From: Bacteroidales bacterium
GTDB taxonomy: Bacteria > Bacteroidota > Bacteroidia > Bacteroidales > UBA932
Direction: 5' to 3'
Assembly (NCBI GenBank): GCA_022648685.1
Contig: JALCMW010000004.1
Span: 62,001 to 126,000, forward strand
Length of the DNA: 64,000 nucleotides
Shown: positions 27,414 through 36,832 of the stretch, piece by piece
How the letters are laid out: each line of letters starts with the position of its first letter
How positions within the stretch are numbered: the stretch's first letter is position 1
Made by a program: the position numbers and the translations under genes
Notes under the pieces: generated by a model
Databases searched by the model: none
What the model saw: only the letters and a program-made list of their open reading frames with translations
What the model was told of the DNA's origin: nothing

Positions 27414-30400
27414 ATGCCTACTTTTAATAATAAAGACAATAAGGTCAAGAGCAATTTCCAGCGGATCAGCATTTCTCTGGCTTCTCCGGAAGACATAACT
27501 GCAAGATCATGCGGGGAAGTTCTGAAACCCGAAACCATTAATTACAGGACATACAAACCTGAAAGGGACGGACTCTTCTGTGAAAAGATATTCGGACCGA
27601 CTAAGGACTATGAATGTTACTGCGGAAAATACAAAAGGATACGCTACCGCGGAATAGTCTGTGACAGATGCGGCGTGGAAGTGACCGAAAAGAAAGTCAG
27701 AAGGGAAAGGATGGGACATATAACCCTTACGGTTCCCGTTGCACATATTTGGTATTTCAAATCCGCGCCAAACAAGATTTCAGCGATGCTGGGTCTTCCG
27801 GCAAAGAAGCTTGAATCGGTTATCTACTATGAAAAATACGTAGTCATAAAACCTGGGGCAAGCGGATATGAAAAAATGGATCTTCTTTCTGAAGACGAAT
27901 ATCTTGCCGCCATGGACAAACTTCCTGACAACGATAATCTCCAGGATGACGATCCGGACAAATTCATCGCCAAGATGGGTGCGGACGGCGTTTACGATCT
28001 CCTCAAGCAAATTGATGTAGACGCTCTTGCAAAAGAATTGCGTCAGAAGATGCGTACCGAAACTTCCCAACAAAGAAAGGGCGATCTCCTGAAAAGGATG
28101 CAAGTCGTAAAATGGTTCCAGGAATCCAAAGGTGTCAATCGTCCCGAATGGATGATCATCAAAGTGGTACCTGTGATTCCGCCGGATCTGCGTCCTCTTG
28201 TTCCCCTGGACGGAGGAAGATTTGCGACATCCGATCTTAACGATTTGTACAGAAGAGTCATAATCAGAAACAACAGGCTTAAGAAACTCATAGAAATCAA
28301 GGCTCCGGAAGTAATTCTCAGAAATGAGAAACGTATGCTTCAGGAAGCCGTCGATTCGTTGTTCGATAATTCGAAGAAATCCAGTGCTGTCAAGAGTGAA
28401 TCCAACAGGGCACTCAAGTCATTATCCGATAGCCTTAAAGGAAAGCAGGGCCGTTTCCGTCAGAACCTTCTCGGAAAACGTGTCGATTATTCAGCACGTT
28501 CTGTCATAGTTGTAGGTCCCGAACTGAAGATGCATGAATGCGGACTTCCGAAATTCATGGCTGCGGAACTTTATAAGCCGTTCATCATCAGGAAACTGAT
28601 AGAAAGGGGAATTGTAAAGACTGTCAAAAGTGCAAAGAAGATAGTGGACAGGAAAGATCCTGTAATATGGGATATCCTTGAGAATGTAATGAAAGGACAT
28701 CCGGTATTCCTGAACCGTGCACCTACCCTCCACAGGCTTGGAATACAAGCTTTCCAGCCAAGGATGATAGAAGGCAAAGCCATTCAGCTGCATCCTCTTG
28801 CATGTACTGCATTCAACGCCGACTTCGACGGTGACCAGATGGCTGTCCATCTTCCGCTCGGAAATGCGGCGGTAATGGAAGCTCAATTGTTGATGCTCGG
28901 ATCTCAGAACATCCTGAATCCTGCAAACGGCTCCCCTATCACTGTCCCTTCACAGGACATGGTACTCGGTCTTTACTACATAACGAAAGAAAAAACCGGG
29001 GACAAGGGTGAAGGAATGAGGTTCTACGGCCCTGAAGAGGTGATAGTGGCTCTTGACGAGAAAGTTGTCGGGATGCATGCAAAAATCAAGGTCAGACTTC
29101 CGAAAGACAAGTTGCATCCTGAAGCCGGTGTAGAAATGGTAGACACAACTCCCGGAAGAATCATCGTCAACCAATTCGTCCCAGATGAAGTACCTTACGT
29201 TAACGAAGTACTCGGAAAGAAATCTTTGAGGAAAATCATTACCAGTGTCATAAAAAACACCGGTGTTACACGTACTGCACAATTCCTCGACGATATAAAG
29301 GATCTGGGATACCAGCAGTCTTTCAAAGCCGGAATCTCATTCAATCTGGGAGATGTCATCATACCGAAAGAGAAATACAAACTTATCGAAGAGGGATACA
29401 AACAGGTCGAAGAAATCAAGAATAACTATGCTATGGGTTTCATTACCAATAATGAACGTTATAACAAAGTTATCGACCTCTGGACATCCATAGACAACAA
29501 GCTCACCAATATAGTCGAGAAACAGATATCTGCGGATCAACAGGGTTTCAATCCTGTTTACATGATGCTTGATTCCGGGGCCCGCGGTTCAACCCAGCAG
29601 ATCAAACAGCTCTGCGGAATGAGAGGTTTGATGGCCAAGCCGCAGAAATCAGGAGCTTCTGGTGCGGAAATCATCGAGAACCCTATCATTTCCAACCTTA
29701 AGGAAGGAATGACAGTGCTCGAATACTTCATCTCCACGCACGGAGCGCGTAAGGGTCTGGCGGATACGGCATTGAAAACAGCAGATGCCGGATACCTAAC
29801 AAGACGTCTCGTTGATGTCTCACACGATGTCATCATAACTGAAGATGATTGCGGTACCTTGAGAGGACTCATCGCAACTGCCATCAAGAACAAGGATGAG
29901 ATTGTCGAATCGTTGGGAGAACGTATTCTCGGCCGTACATCTGTTCATGATATTTTCAATCCGCTTACCGGTGAATTGATAATACATGCCGGGGAAGAAA
30001 TCCGCGAAGACACTGCAGCCCTCATAGATACACTTCCTATTGAGCAGGTGGAAATCAGATCGGTACTTACCTGTGAATCCAGGAAAGGAGTATGTGCAAA
30101 ATGCTACGGACGTAATCTTGCCACCAGCAGAATGGTTGAGAAAGGAGAGGTCGTCGGTGTCATTGCGGCGCAATCCATCGGAGAACCGGGAACACAGCTT
30201 ACCCTCCGTACATTCCACGTCGGAGGTACGGCATCAAGTACTGCGGCTGATTCTTCAATAGAATCCAAATACGACGGTAAACTCGTATTTGAAGAACTGA
30301 GGACCATACAAAGGGTCGGCGACGAAGGAAAAGAAGAGACTGTCGTTGTCAGCCGTATGACCGAGCTTCGCATAATAGACGAAAATACCGGAATCACTTA

Positions 30401-31664
30401 CTCGCAATATGATGTCCCTTACGGTGCCATCCTTTACAAGAAAGACGGTGACGCAATACACAAAGGCGAAGTAATCTGCGAATGGGATCCTTACAATGCC
30501 ATCACCATAGTCGAAACGGCCGGGAAAGTCCATTTCGAAAATATGATCGACGGCGTTACCTTCCGCGAAGAAATAGCGGACGAGTATTCAGTCAACCGTG
30601 ACAAAGTCATTATCGAAGCCAGAGACAAGACAAAAACTCCGGGAATCAATATCACTGATGAAAACGGAGTGACCCTCAAGCAGTTCAACCTGCCTGTCGG
30701 AGCTCATGTCATGACAAATGACGGAAAATCAGTCAAAGTCGGGGATATAATAATCAAGATACCTCGCGCAATCGGAAAATCCAGCGATATCACCGGAGGT
30801 CTTCCTAGGGTTACCGAGTTGTTTGAAGCCAGGACACCGTCAAGTACGGCCGTGCTGTCGGAAATCAACGGCGAAGTAATGATGGGCAAGATCAAAAGAG
30901 GAAACAGGGAAATTCTGGTCAAGAATAAATCAGGTGTCGAGAAACACTATCTTGTACCTTTGACAAAACAGATTCTGGTTCAGGAAAACGATTACGTAAA
31001 AGCCGGTTCACCGCTTTCCGACGGAGGAATCTCACCTACCGATGTCCTTAAGATATTGGGACCTGTGAAAGCTCAGGAATACATCGTCAATGAAATACAG
31101 GCTGTGTACAGGCTTCAGGGCGTAAAGATCAATGACAAACATTTCGAAATCATCGTACGTCAGATGATGCGCAAGGTTCTGATCAATGATCCCGGCGATA
31201 CAGAATTCCTGCAGGAAGAACTGGTGGACAAATGGGATTTCATGGATACGAATGACAAGATCTTCGGGAAGTTCTACATTATCGACCACGGCGATTCCCA
31301 GAGATTCTGTGAAGGTGACATTATCTCAGCACGGGATATGCGGAATGAGAACTCATCATTGGAAAGACAGGGACTGAAGCAGATGACTTTGCGTGAAGCA
31401 AAACCGGCAACAGCAAGCCTTATTCTCCAGGGAATCACCAGAGCGGCATTGAGGACCAACAGCTTCATATCCGCGGCATCTTTCCAGGAAACCACGAAAG
31501 TGCTCAGCGAAGCAGCTATCAAGGCCAAAGTCGACGATCTGGAGGGATTGAAGGAGAACGTTATCTGCGGTCACCTCATTCCTGCCGGAACCGGACTCAA
31601 AGAATACCAGGATATCGTAGTCGGCCGCAAGGACGAATATGAAAAAGAGCTGAACGAACTCTGA
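27414..31664 (+). CDS. rpoC: DNA-directed RNA polymerase subunit beta'
   Basis: Carries the active site Mg-binding loop [15 protein letters not shown] and the N-terminal zinc ribbon ([20 protein letters not shown]). It also has the second zinc site [13 protein letters not shown], the bridge helix/trigger-loop region ([20 protein letters not shown]) and the C-terminal jaw. At 1,416 residues it is the usual length for Bacteroidetes. It is the last gene of the cluster and is followed by a strong terminator. Confidence 0.98.
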   Translation: MPTFNNKDNKVKSNFQRISISLASPEDITARSCGEVLKPETINYRTYKPERDGLFCEKIFGPTKDYECYCGKYKRIRYRGIVCDRCGVEVTEKKVRRERMGHITLTVPVAHIWYFKSAPNKISAMLGLPAKKLESVIYYEKYVVIKPGASGYEKMDLLSEDEYLAAMDKLPDNDNLQDDDPDKFIAKMGADGVYDLLKQIDVDALAKELRQKMRTETSQQRKGDLLKRMQVVKWFQESKGVNRPEWMIIKVVPVIPPDLRPLVPLDGGRFATSDLNDLYRRVIIRNNRLKKLIEIKAPEVILRNEKRMLQEAVDSLFDNSKKSSAVKSESNRALKSLSDSLKGKQGRFRQNLLGKRVDYSARSVIVVGPELKMHECGLPKFMAAELYKPFIIRKLIERGIVKTVKSAKKIVDRKDPVIWDILENVMKGHPVFLNRAPTLHRLGIQAFQPRMIEGKAIQLHPLACTAFNADFDGDQMAVHLPLGNAAVMEAQLLMLGSQNILNPANGSPITVPSQDMVLGLYYITKEKTGDKGEGMRFYGPEEVIVALDEKVVGMHAKIKVRLPKDKLHPEAGVEMVDTTPGRIIVNQFVPDEVPYVNEVLGKKSLRKIITSVIKNTGVTRTAQFLDDIKDLGYQQSFKAGISFNLGDVIIPKEKYKLIEEGYKQVEEIKNNYAMGFITNNERYNKVIDLWTSIDNKLTNIVEKQISADQQGFNPVYMMLDSGARGSTQQIKQLCGMRGLMAKPQKSGASGAEIIENPIISNLKEGMTVLEYFISTHGARKGLADTALKTADAGYLTRRLVDVSHDVIITEDDCGTLRGLIATAIKNKDEIVESLGERILGRTSVHDIFNPLTGELIIHAGEEIREDTAALIDTLPIEQVEIRSVLTCESRKGVCAKCYGRNLATSRMVEKGEVVGVIAAQSIGEPGTQLTLRTFHVGGTASSTAADSSIESKYDGKLVFEELRTIQRVGDEGKEETVVVSRMTELRIIDENTGITYSQYDVPYGAILYKKDGDAIHKGEVICEWDPYNAITIVETAGKVHFENMIDGVTFREEIADEYSVNRDKVIIEARDKTKTPGINITDENGVTLKQFNLPVGAHVMTNDGKSVKVGDIIIKIPRAIGKSSDITGGLPRVTELFEARTPSSTAVLSEINGEVMMGKIKRGNREILVKNKSGVEKHYLVPLTKQILVQENDYVKAGSPLSDGGISPTDVLKILGPVKAQEYIVNEIQAVYRLQGVKINDKHFEIIVRQMMRKVLINDPGDTEFLQEELVDKWDFMDTNDKIFGKFYIIDHGDSQRFCEGDIISARDMRNENSSLERQGLKQMTLREAKPATASLILQGITRAALRTNSFISAASFQETTKVLSEAAIKAKVDDLEGLKENVICGHLIPAGTGLKEYQDIVVGRKDEYEKELNEL

Positions 31665-31690
31665 TAGAGAATCCTTAACATTATAGAAAA

Positions 31691-31727
31691 ACGGATATAA
31701 GAAAAAATTCTTACATCCGTTTTTTTT
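31691..31727 (+). terminator. Rho-independent terminator of the rpoBC operon
   Basis: ACGGAT and TAAGAA pair with TTCTTA and ATCCGT around one mismatch with a short A-rich loop, followed by eight T. It begins 27 bp after the rpoC stop and is the clearest terminator in the window. Confidence 0.92.
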
Positions 31728-31788
31728 ATATATTTGTATCCGGACGGCAGGCAGACTTGCGGAGCATCCAAACTAATAAGCAATTATC

Positions 31789-32117
31789 ATGGCTTCATCA
31801 TTGGATTTCGTTGAATTCGCATGCGGACAAATCAGGGAAACCGGAATGATCCGCTACAGGAAAATGTTCGGAGACTATATGGTTTATGTCAATGAAAAGC
31901 CGGCTCTTCTCATATGCGACAATATCGTATACATCAAGGAATTACCTTGCTAGCAGAATTGATGTCGGAAGCGGAAAAAGGATTTCCATACGAAGGCTCG
32001 AAAGAACATTATATACTGGATATCGATCATAAGTCATTTTGTTGCGAAGTCATTCGCAAAATCGAGCCGATGCTGGAGTTCCCAAAACCGAAAAAGAAGA
32101 AATCCATTAAGGTTTGA
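31789..32117 (+). pseudogene. TfoX N-terminal-domain protein, broken by a single-base deletion
   Basis: From ATG 31789 the first frame encodes a typical TfoX N-terminal-domain start (MASSLDFVEFACGQIRETGM, then RKMFGDYMVYV) and hits TAG at 31951. The rest of the domain (LAELMSEAEKGFPYEGSKEH to EFPKPKKKKSIKV) continues in the frame one base back, ending at 32117. Adding one base after the TGC codon at 31948-31950 restores an uninterrupted protein of about 109 residues ending in the usual Pro/Lys tail. The family is related to the competence regulator Sxy but its role in Bacteroidetes is unknown. It could also be a sequencing error. Confidence 0.8.
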
Positions 32118-32149
32118 ATTAAGTCAGTTTAATATAAAAAACGATTGTT

Positions 32150-32596
32150 ATGCTGAAAACAGGAGACATGGCGCCCGCATTCAAGGGCATCGACCAAAAC
32201 GGGAATCAAATTTCCCTTGACGACTTCAAAGGTAAAAAGCTCGTGCTTTATTTCTATCCCAAAGACAACACTTCCGGCTGCACGGCCGAAGCTTGCGATC
32301 TGCGCGACAATTATCATCGTTTTCTCTCTATGGGCTATGCGGTCGTAGGTGTAAGCAAAGACAGTATACAGAGCCATCAGAAATTCATTTCGAAATACGA
32401 ATTGCCGTTTCCTCTGATTTCCGATCCCGAGACAGTGATCCTGAAGGCTTACGAAGCTTGGGGAGAAAAGAAGATGTACGGAAAGACATCAATGGGGACA
32501 TTGCGTAAAACATACGTAATAGACGAAAACGGGATGATCACCGATATCATTTCCAAAGTAAACACAAAAGCACATACCTCACAGATACTCAAGTAA
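32150..32596 (+). CDS. bcp: Thioredoxin-dependent thiol peroxidase (BCP/PrxQ-type peroxiredoxin)
   Basis: Reduces hydroperoxides using a reactive cysteine. The motif YPKDNTSGCTAEACDLRD holds the peroxidatic Cys44 and resolving Cys49, the five-residue spacing of the BCP/PrxQ group. It has 148 residues, with the conserved GVSKDSIQSHQKF and the tail in KVNTKAHTSQIL. The stop codon abuts the ATG of the VOC-family gene directly (TAAATG), so the two are very likely co-translated. Confidence 0.93.
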   Translation: MLKTGDMAPAFKGIDQNGNQISLDDFKGKKLVLYFYPKDNTSGCTAEACDLRDNYHRFLSMGYAVVGVSKDSIQSHQKFISKYELPFPLISDPETVILKAYEAWGEKKMYGKTSMGTLRKTYVIDENGMITDIISKVNTKAHTSQILK

Positions 32597-32950
32597 ATGA
32601 AAAACTATGACAATTTCTTCTTCCCTGCGGAAGATTTCGAAGAAAGCAAGAAATTTTATTCCGAAGTCCTGGGGCTGCCGGTGAAATTCGATTTTTCCGA
32701 CTACGGCATGATCGCATTCAAAGTCGGCAAAGAAGAACCGGCAATCATATTGAAAGATAAAAAAAGATTCCCCAACGCAAAACCCGCAATATGGATAGAG
32801 GTCGGTGACGTAAGGAAACTATTCCCCGAAATGACTAAAAAAGGAGTAAGATTCCTGTCCGAACCGTTCAAGATAAAGACGGGATGGGCCGCCGAATTCA
32901 ACGACCCGTCAGGAAATCTCCTAGGCATAACAGACTACATAAACGATTGA
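32597..32950 (+). CDS. VOC-family (glyoxalase/bleomycin-resistance-like) protein
   Basis: A 117-residue protein with the two beta-alpha-beta-beta-beta modules of the vicinal oxygen chelate fold. DNFFFPAEDFEESKKFYSEV opens the first module and KTGWAAEFNDPSGNLLGITD closes the second; the Glu/Asp-containing ends are common to metal-binding members. No substrate can be named. It starts immediately after the bcp stop. Three bases after its own stop begins the decayed propeller gene. Confidence 0.82.
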   Translation: MKNYDNFFFPAEDFEESKKFYSEVLGLPVKFDFSDYGMIAFKVGKEEPAIILKDKKRFPNAKPAIWIEVGDVRKLFPEMTKKGVRFLSEPFKIKTGWAAEFNDPSGNLLGITDYIND

Positions 32951-32953
32951 TAT

Positions 32954-33699
32954 ATGAAAAAGATAGCACTGCTTCTGTCGATTACAGCCCTGACGGCACT
33001 TTCATTTCATCATCGGAAATAAAAGACAGAGGCTTCCAATCTTATATTCTGGATGGCGGGATTCTGTCATATTACGGCTATGGCAACGGCCGTAAGTTCC
33101 GGTTATCTTATATCAAAGGCGATAATGTCAGGAATCTCCTTGCGACAAAAGCTATCGTCCCTAATTTTTTGAATATGGCGCCGGCTTTTTCAAAGACTGC
33201 GGACGGAGGCGTCGCTATTGTGGATTCCTATAATCCCGTAATCTGCAAATTCAAATCAGGGAAAATCGAGCCCTACTTGAAATTCGATTTCGGCAAATAT
33301 TCAATCCCTGAAGCTTTTTTCAAATATGAAGATCCTTTCAAGGCATCAAAATTCCTGTCTTCAAACGATTATGCATTGATAGGACGGTATTTTGAAAACG
33401 CAAAGTACAAATTCGCAGAGATAGCTATCGAAACAAAAGATGAAACCGAAGCCGGATTTTCGTACGGGATAAACTCTGACGGAGTATGGAAATGGTTCTA
33501 CGCCGGCAAGGCAGGTAAAGATCCGTTTGCCGCTTCTTTCAGAACTATTGACGATCACAATACACTGTTCTGCATAATTGATCCGGCATTGGCGGATAAG
33601 ATACCTCCCGCCCTCATGAAAAAGGTTTCTAATCCGGATATACTGCAAAACATCAAAAAAGACGACAACTACATCATCGCGAAAATATACTTACTATAA
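32954..33699 (+). pseudogene. Beta-propeller lipoprotein remnant with internal deletion and frame loss
   Basis: ATG 32954 begins a signal peptide (MKKIALLLSITALTA) that reaches TAA at 33020-33022. A different frame, from about 32990 to 33699, encodes the last two thirds of the same lipoprotein family as the genes at 36833 and 39492 (shared GTxISSS, SYI-x2-GIL-x-YYGYG and WFYAGKAGKDPFA). The junction lies near 32985-32995, where the signal-peptide codons run into the GGCACTTT that in the intact copies lies about 120 codons further on. So an internal deletion with loss of frame removed the lipobox and the first blades. Confidence 0.85.
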
Positions 33700-33764
33700 A
33701 ATTGTAATATCGCGAAAATAAATCTGCAATAAAAGACCTGAAGAATAAAGCTATCGAAACAAAA

Positions 33765-34220
33765 TCAAGCACCTTCTGAAACGGATATTCCGTTTTTTTC
33801 CACAAGAGTATTTACTTCAATCATCGGCACGGGATATGCAGCCAAAGGTGTTCCTATTGTCCGCATATAAACTATCCCCCGTAATGAATTATATGCCGTT
33901 CCTATAAGAGAAGGAAAAATATCTGCTTTGACATTTATCCTTTGATTTTCCTTGTCGACAACAACAATCCCATCAAGATTTGGAATGGAATAATTGAATA
34001 CGGCACTTTCTTCAAAAACCACTTTGTCCGCAAAAGAAAATTTCACTCCAGGTATGACAAGAATAGCATCCTCTGACATCTTTATAATGGTATTTATCTT
34101 ATATTGGAATTTTAATGTCCCACCATTAAGACCGGTAAGATCCTGATCATCGAATTTAGAAAAACAGTGTTCATCTGTTATAGCTAAAAGTTTATATTTT
34201 ACATTGATCTTTCCTTCCAT
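33765..34220 (-). CDS. SecB-like chaperone of a toxin-antitoxin-chaperone module (putative)
   Basis: A 151-residue, soluble, beta-rich protein with no signal peptide. Its length and layout (beta-strand N-terminal two thirds, a region VKADIFPSLIGTAYNSLRGI that resembles the SecB helix, then PVPMIEVN) resemble SecB-like proteins encoded next to HTH antitoxins. In such modules the SecB-like protein protects the antitoxin from degradation. It lies 12 bp downstream of the antitoxin gene on the same strand. The assignment rests on shape and context, and homology was not tested. Confidence 0.6.
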   Translation of the reverse strand: MEGKINVKYKLLAITDEHCFSKFDDQDLTGLNGGTLKFQYKINTIIKMSEDAILVIPGVKFSFADKVVFEESAVFNYSIPNLDGIVVVDKENQRINVKADIFPSLIGTAYNSLRGIVYMRTIGTPLAAYPVPMIEVNTLVEKNGISVSEGA

Positions 34221-34232
34221 AATTTTAACCTC

Positions 34233-34799
34233 CTACTTTTCACAAGTCACCCATCTGGATTTTTTTATATGATAGACCAGAAATAGACATGCAAATGGTT
34301 TTATTTCACTATAATCACCATAAAACTCCTTTGTCAAAGAGAAAGATTTAGGTTCGGAATAAGATTCAACATTAGCCTTAATCCTAATATAATCTTTCCC
34401 CAATTTGACGCTTGCTTTATCAATGCTTTTCAGCAATGCTTTCTTATCAAACAATTCGGATAATCTGTGCCCGATTACTTCAGTAGGCATTTCGCCATTC
34501 TCATACAAACCATACTGATTAATCCCGATCCCGGCTATTTTCGACATGATATGAGCCGAAATACCATAAGTATCTCTTAGCTTTCTTAATTCCGAAGGAG
34601 CCGGAATACCATGACGTTCACGGTACTGATTATATACATCTTTCATAACCTTATCATCAACCTCGGCATTGGAAAAGATTTTCCCAGTATCTTGACATTG
34701 ATAATAATACCTCTTCACAGTATATCTTTCATTTCTGAAAGAGAATGTTTCGGATTTAACTTTCTTTTTGGCCTTACCACCTGTAAACGGACTTTTCAT
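34233..34799 (-). CDS. HTH antitoxin, MqsA-like/SocA-associated type
   Basis: A 188-residue protein. The N-terminal part (MKSPFTGGKAKKKV, then RYYYQCQDTGKIF) corresponds to the zinc-ribbon half of MqsA-type antitoxins but lacks the paired cysteines. The HTH part is KLRDTYGISAHIMSKIAG with GINQYGLYENGEMP, as in the xre/MqsA type. A basic C-terminal domain of about 70 residues follows. The ATG overlaps the terminal TGA of the decayed toxin frame upstream (ATGA), the normal toxin-antitoxin coupling. It probably represses its own operon. Confidence 0.78.
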   Translation of the reverse strand: MKSPFTGGKAKKKVKSETFSFRNERYTVKRYYYQCQDTGKIFSNAEVDDKVMKDVYNQYRERHGIPAPSELRKLRDTYGISAHIMSKIAGIGINQYGLYENGEMPTEVIGHRLSELFDKKALLKSIDKASVKLGKDYIRIKANVESYSEPKSFSLTKEFYGDYSEIKPFACLFLVYHIKKSRWVTCEK

Positions 34800-35115
34800 A
34801 ATTCGGTTTTATAAGGAAAAAACATTTCATCGGTATCTTCTTCCTTTTTCCTCGCTTTTTTATTCCTATTCCGAACATCCAGACATCACCTTCTTCAGAG
34901 TCATCTTGATTTGTGTCCGGACCTTGATAATAATCTTCCGGTTTAAGATTTAGGATAAGTTCGTCTCTTTTACTACCACTCAATTCCAAATCAAATAGTG
35001 TTTGCTGATTTTCCTCTTTATCTACGTTATAAACAATACCGAAAACTCTGGACTTAGCCTGAAATTAATTCAGAAAAGCTTTCACTTGTTCTTTTGTAGC
35101 ATTATTATCAGCCAT
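34796..35115 (-). pseudogene. MqsR-like toxin, inactivated by a nonsense codon and a frameshift
   Basis: From ATG 35115 the protein begins MADNNATKEQVKAFLN and meets TAA at codon 17, where FLNQF is expected (CAA to TAA would explain it). The frame continues open through FGIVYNVDKEENQQTLFDLE and NLKPEDYYQGP to GDVWMFGIGI, which resembles MqsR-family toxins. At a run of six A near 34870 one base seems missing; shifting frame gives a tail ending FFPYKTEL whose TGA overlaps the antitoxin start. The C-terminal beta strand normally following WMFG looks shortened. The toxin should be inactive while its antitoxin is intact. Confidence 0.72.
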
Positions 35116-35251
35116 GACACTTATTCTTGATACAAACATATAAAACGCAGATGAGAAAAACAAATATTATCATAAAAATAGAAACTGATTCGTTTCAATT
35201 TTGCAATAATATCCGAGACACATGTAACGGCAGCAAAAGTGCAAATAAGTA

Positions 35252-35300
35252 AGAATATTTTACTATTTTTGAAAGAGTTTAAATCTCTCGTGCAAAATGG
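35252..35300 (+). promoter_or_regulatory. Photolyase promoter region, echoed at 38890-38938
   Basis: TATTTTTG at 35264-35271 matches the Bacteroidetes -7 element TAnnTTTG, 26 bp before the photolyase ATG; no good -33 TTTG is visible. The 49 bp from here into the first codon recur once at 38890-38938 with one mismatch. Confidence 0.55.
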
Positions 35301-36640
35301 ATAATGGTAAAATCACGGCATTCTGGTTCAGACGAGATCTGAGACCGGATGACAACCACGGACTGGCCGAGGCTATGAAAAGCGGACTTCCAGTACTGCC
35401 GGTCTTCATCTTCGACACCAACATCATCGACACCCTTGACAAAGACGACGCAAGGATCACATTCATCTACGAAAAACTCTCCGCAATCACCACCACGTCA
35501 TTGGCAAAAGAAGCCTCCGGTATATACTGCAAGAAAGGCAAACCGTCCGCAATATGGGAACGCATCATAAACGAATTCGACATCGATGCGGTATACGCCA
35601 ACGAAGACTACGAACCTTATGCCATAGACAGGGATGCGGAAATAGCAGGACTATTATCCCGGCACGGAATAAAATTCAAACTTTTCAAAGACCAGGTAAT
35701 ATTCGGAAAAGACGAAATATTGAAACCCGACGGCAATCCATATACCGTATTCACCCCTTACAAGAACCGGTGGCTGAGCAAGTTCAGACAATCCACCGTG
35801 ACAGGGGGCAACCCGGCCGGACAATGGCGGGCAAACGGATTCTGCCATACCGGAAGCGGACAGGTCTTCCCTACCCTGGCGGAACTCGGATTCGAACGAT
35901 CTTCATTGAAAATAAAAGATTACGTCATCGATGCCGGGAAATTGAAAAAATATAAAGACACAAGGGACGACCCGGCGGCGGATACCACAAGCTATCTGTC
36001 CGTCCACCTTAGATTCGGAACGGTAAGCATCAGGAAAATCATTGCGCAAGTATCGGAATACGAACCGTTTCTGAGCGAACTAATATGGAGGGAATTTTTC
36101 ATGCAGATACTATACCATTTTCCCCATGCAGCGCATTCCAACTTCAAGAGCATATATGACGGCATCAAATGGAGAAATGACGAAGCCGAATTCGAAAGAT
36201 GGAAAAACGGGGAAACCGGATTCCCGTTTGTAGATGCCGGTATGAGGCAATTGAATGAAACGGGATATATGCATAACAGAGCCCGGATGATTGCCGCATC
36301 CTTCCTGTGCAAAGACCTTCTCATTGACTGGAAATGGGGGGAAGCCTATTTCGCAAAGAAACTCCTTGACTACGAACTGTCATCAAACAACGGCAATTGG
36401 CAGTGGTCCGCAGGCACAGGATGCGACGCTGCACCTTATTTCAGAATATTCAATCCGGCATCACAGTTAAGGAAATTCGACCCGGAAAGGGAATATGTCA
36501 AGACCTGGATCCCTGAATTCCGTTCAGGGACTCCTCATGCCTACGGTTATCCCGCCCCAATGGTCGACCATGACAAGGCAAGAACAAGAGCATTGGAGAC
36601 ATACCGGAAAGCAGTTTCAGAACATAAGAAAAGTTATTGA
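35297..36640 (+). CDS. phrB: Deoxyribodipyrimidine photolyase (cryptochrome/photolyase family)
   Basis: Repairs cyclobutane pyrimidine dimers with blue light and FAD. The N-terminal antenna-binding alpha/beta domain opens with AFWFRRDLRPDDNHGL (residues 8-23). The FAD domain has TTSYLSVHLRFGTVSIRKI, ELIWREFFMQILYHFP, GFPFVDAGMRQL, NRARMIAASFLCKDLLIDW and the conserved NNGNWQWSAGTGCDAAPYFR. It has 447 residues, standard for class I photolyases. Its neighbours are unrelated accessory genes. The downstream 100 bp are a degenerate GCCATT-rich repeat. Confidence 0.95.
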   Translation: MDNGKITAFWFRRDLRPDDNHGLAEAMKSGLPVLPVFIFDTNIIDTLDKDDARITFIYEKLSAITTTSLAKEASGIYCKKGKPSAIWERIINEFDIDAVYANEDYEPYAIDRDAEIAGLLSRHGIKFKLFKDQVIFGKDEILKPDGNPYTVFTPYKNRWLSKFRQSTVTGGNPAGQWRANGFCHTGSGQVFPTLAELGFERSSLKIKDYVIDAGKLKKYKDTRDDPAADTTSYLSVHLRFGTVSIRKIIAQVSEYEPFLSELIWREFFMQILYHFPHAAHSNFKSIYDGIKWRNDEAEFERWKNGETGFPFVDAGMRQLNETGYMHNRARMIAASFLCKDLLIDWKWGEAYFAKKLLDYELSSNNGNWQWSAGTGCDAAPYFRIFNPASQLRKFDPEREYVKTWIPEFRSGTPHAYGYPAPMVDHDKARTRALETYRKAVSEHKKSY

Positions 36641-36646
36641 GCTGAT

Positions 36647-36739
36647 TTGCCATTGCCTTGATTGTTGTCATTGCCGACAGTGTTGCCATTGCTGCCATCG
36701 TTGCCATCGTTGCCATTATTGCCATTATAGCCATTATAG
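36647..36739 (+). repeat. Degenerate GCCATT/GCCATC short-period repeat
   Basis: About 93 bp built of 6-9-nt units such as TTGCCATTG, TTGCCATCG and TTGCCATTA, seven or more of them in series. It lies between the photolyase stop and the conserved upstream region of the propeller gene. Both strands carry short open frames here that are repeat artefacts. Confidence 0.8.
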
Positions 36740-36791
36740 AATTTAAATAAACAGATTTATATAAACAATATTATCAATTATTTTATATATT

Positions 36792-36815
36792 TAGTCATAT
36801 AATGATATATGACTA
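36792..36815 (+). promoter_or_regulatory. Perfect 10-bp inverted repeat before propeller gene (copy 1)
   Basis: TAGTCATATA and TATATGACTA flank a 4-nt spacer. It lies 18-41 nt before the ATG at 36833 and recurs exactly at 39451-39474 before the second copy. It spans the alternative ATG at 36809, which argues against that start. Operator-like or an RNA hairpin in the leader; no T-run follows. Confidence 0.6.
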
Positions 36816-36832
36816 ATAACTCGGTTAACTAT

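Noticed and set aside
36498..36746. Cys/His-rich and Met/Ala-rich frames near the photolyase end
   Set aside because: They come from the GCCATT short-period repeat read in different frames.
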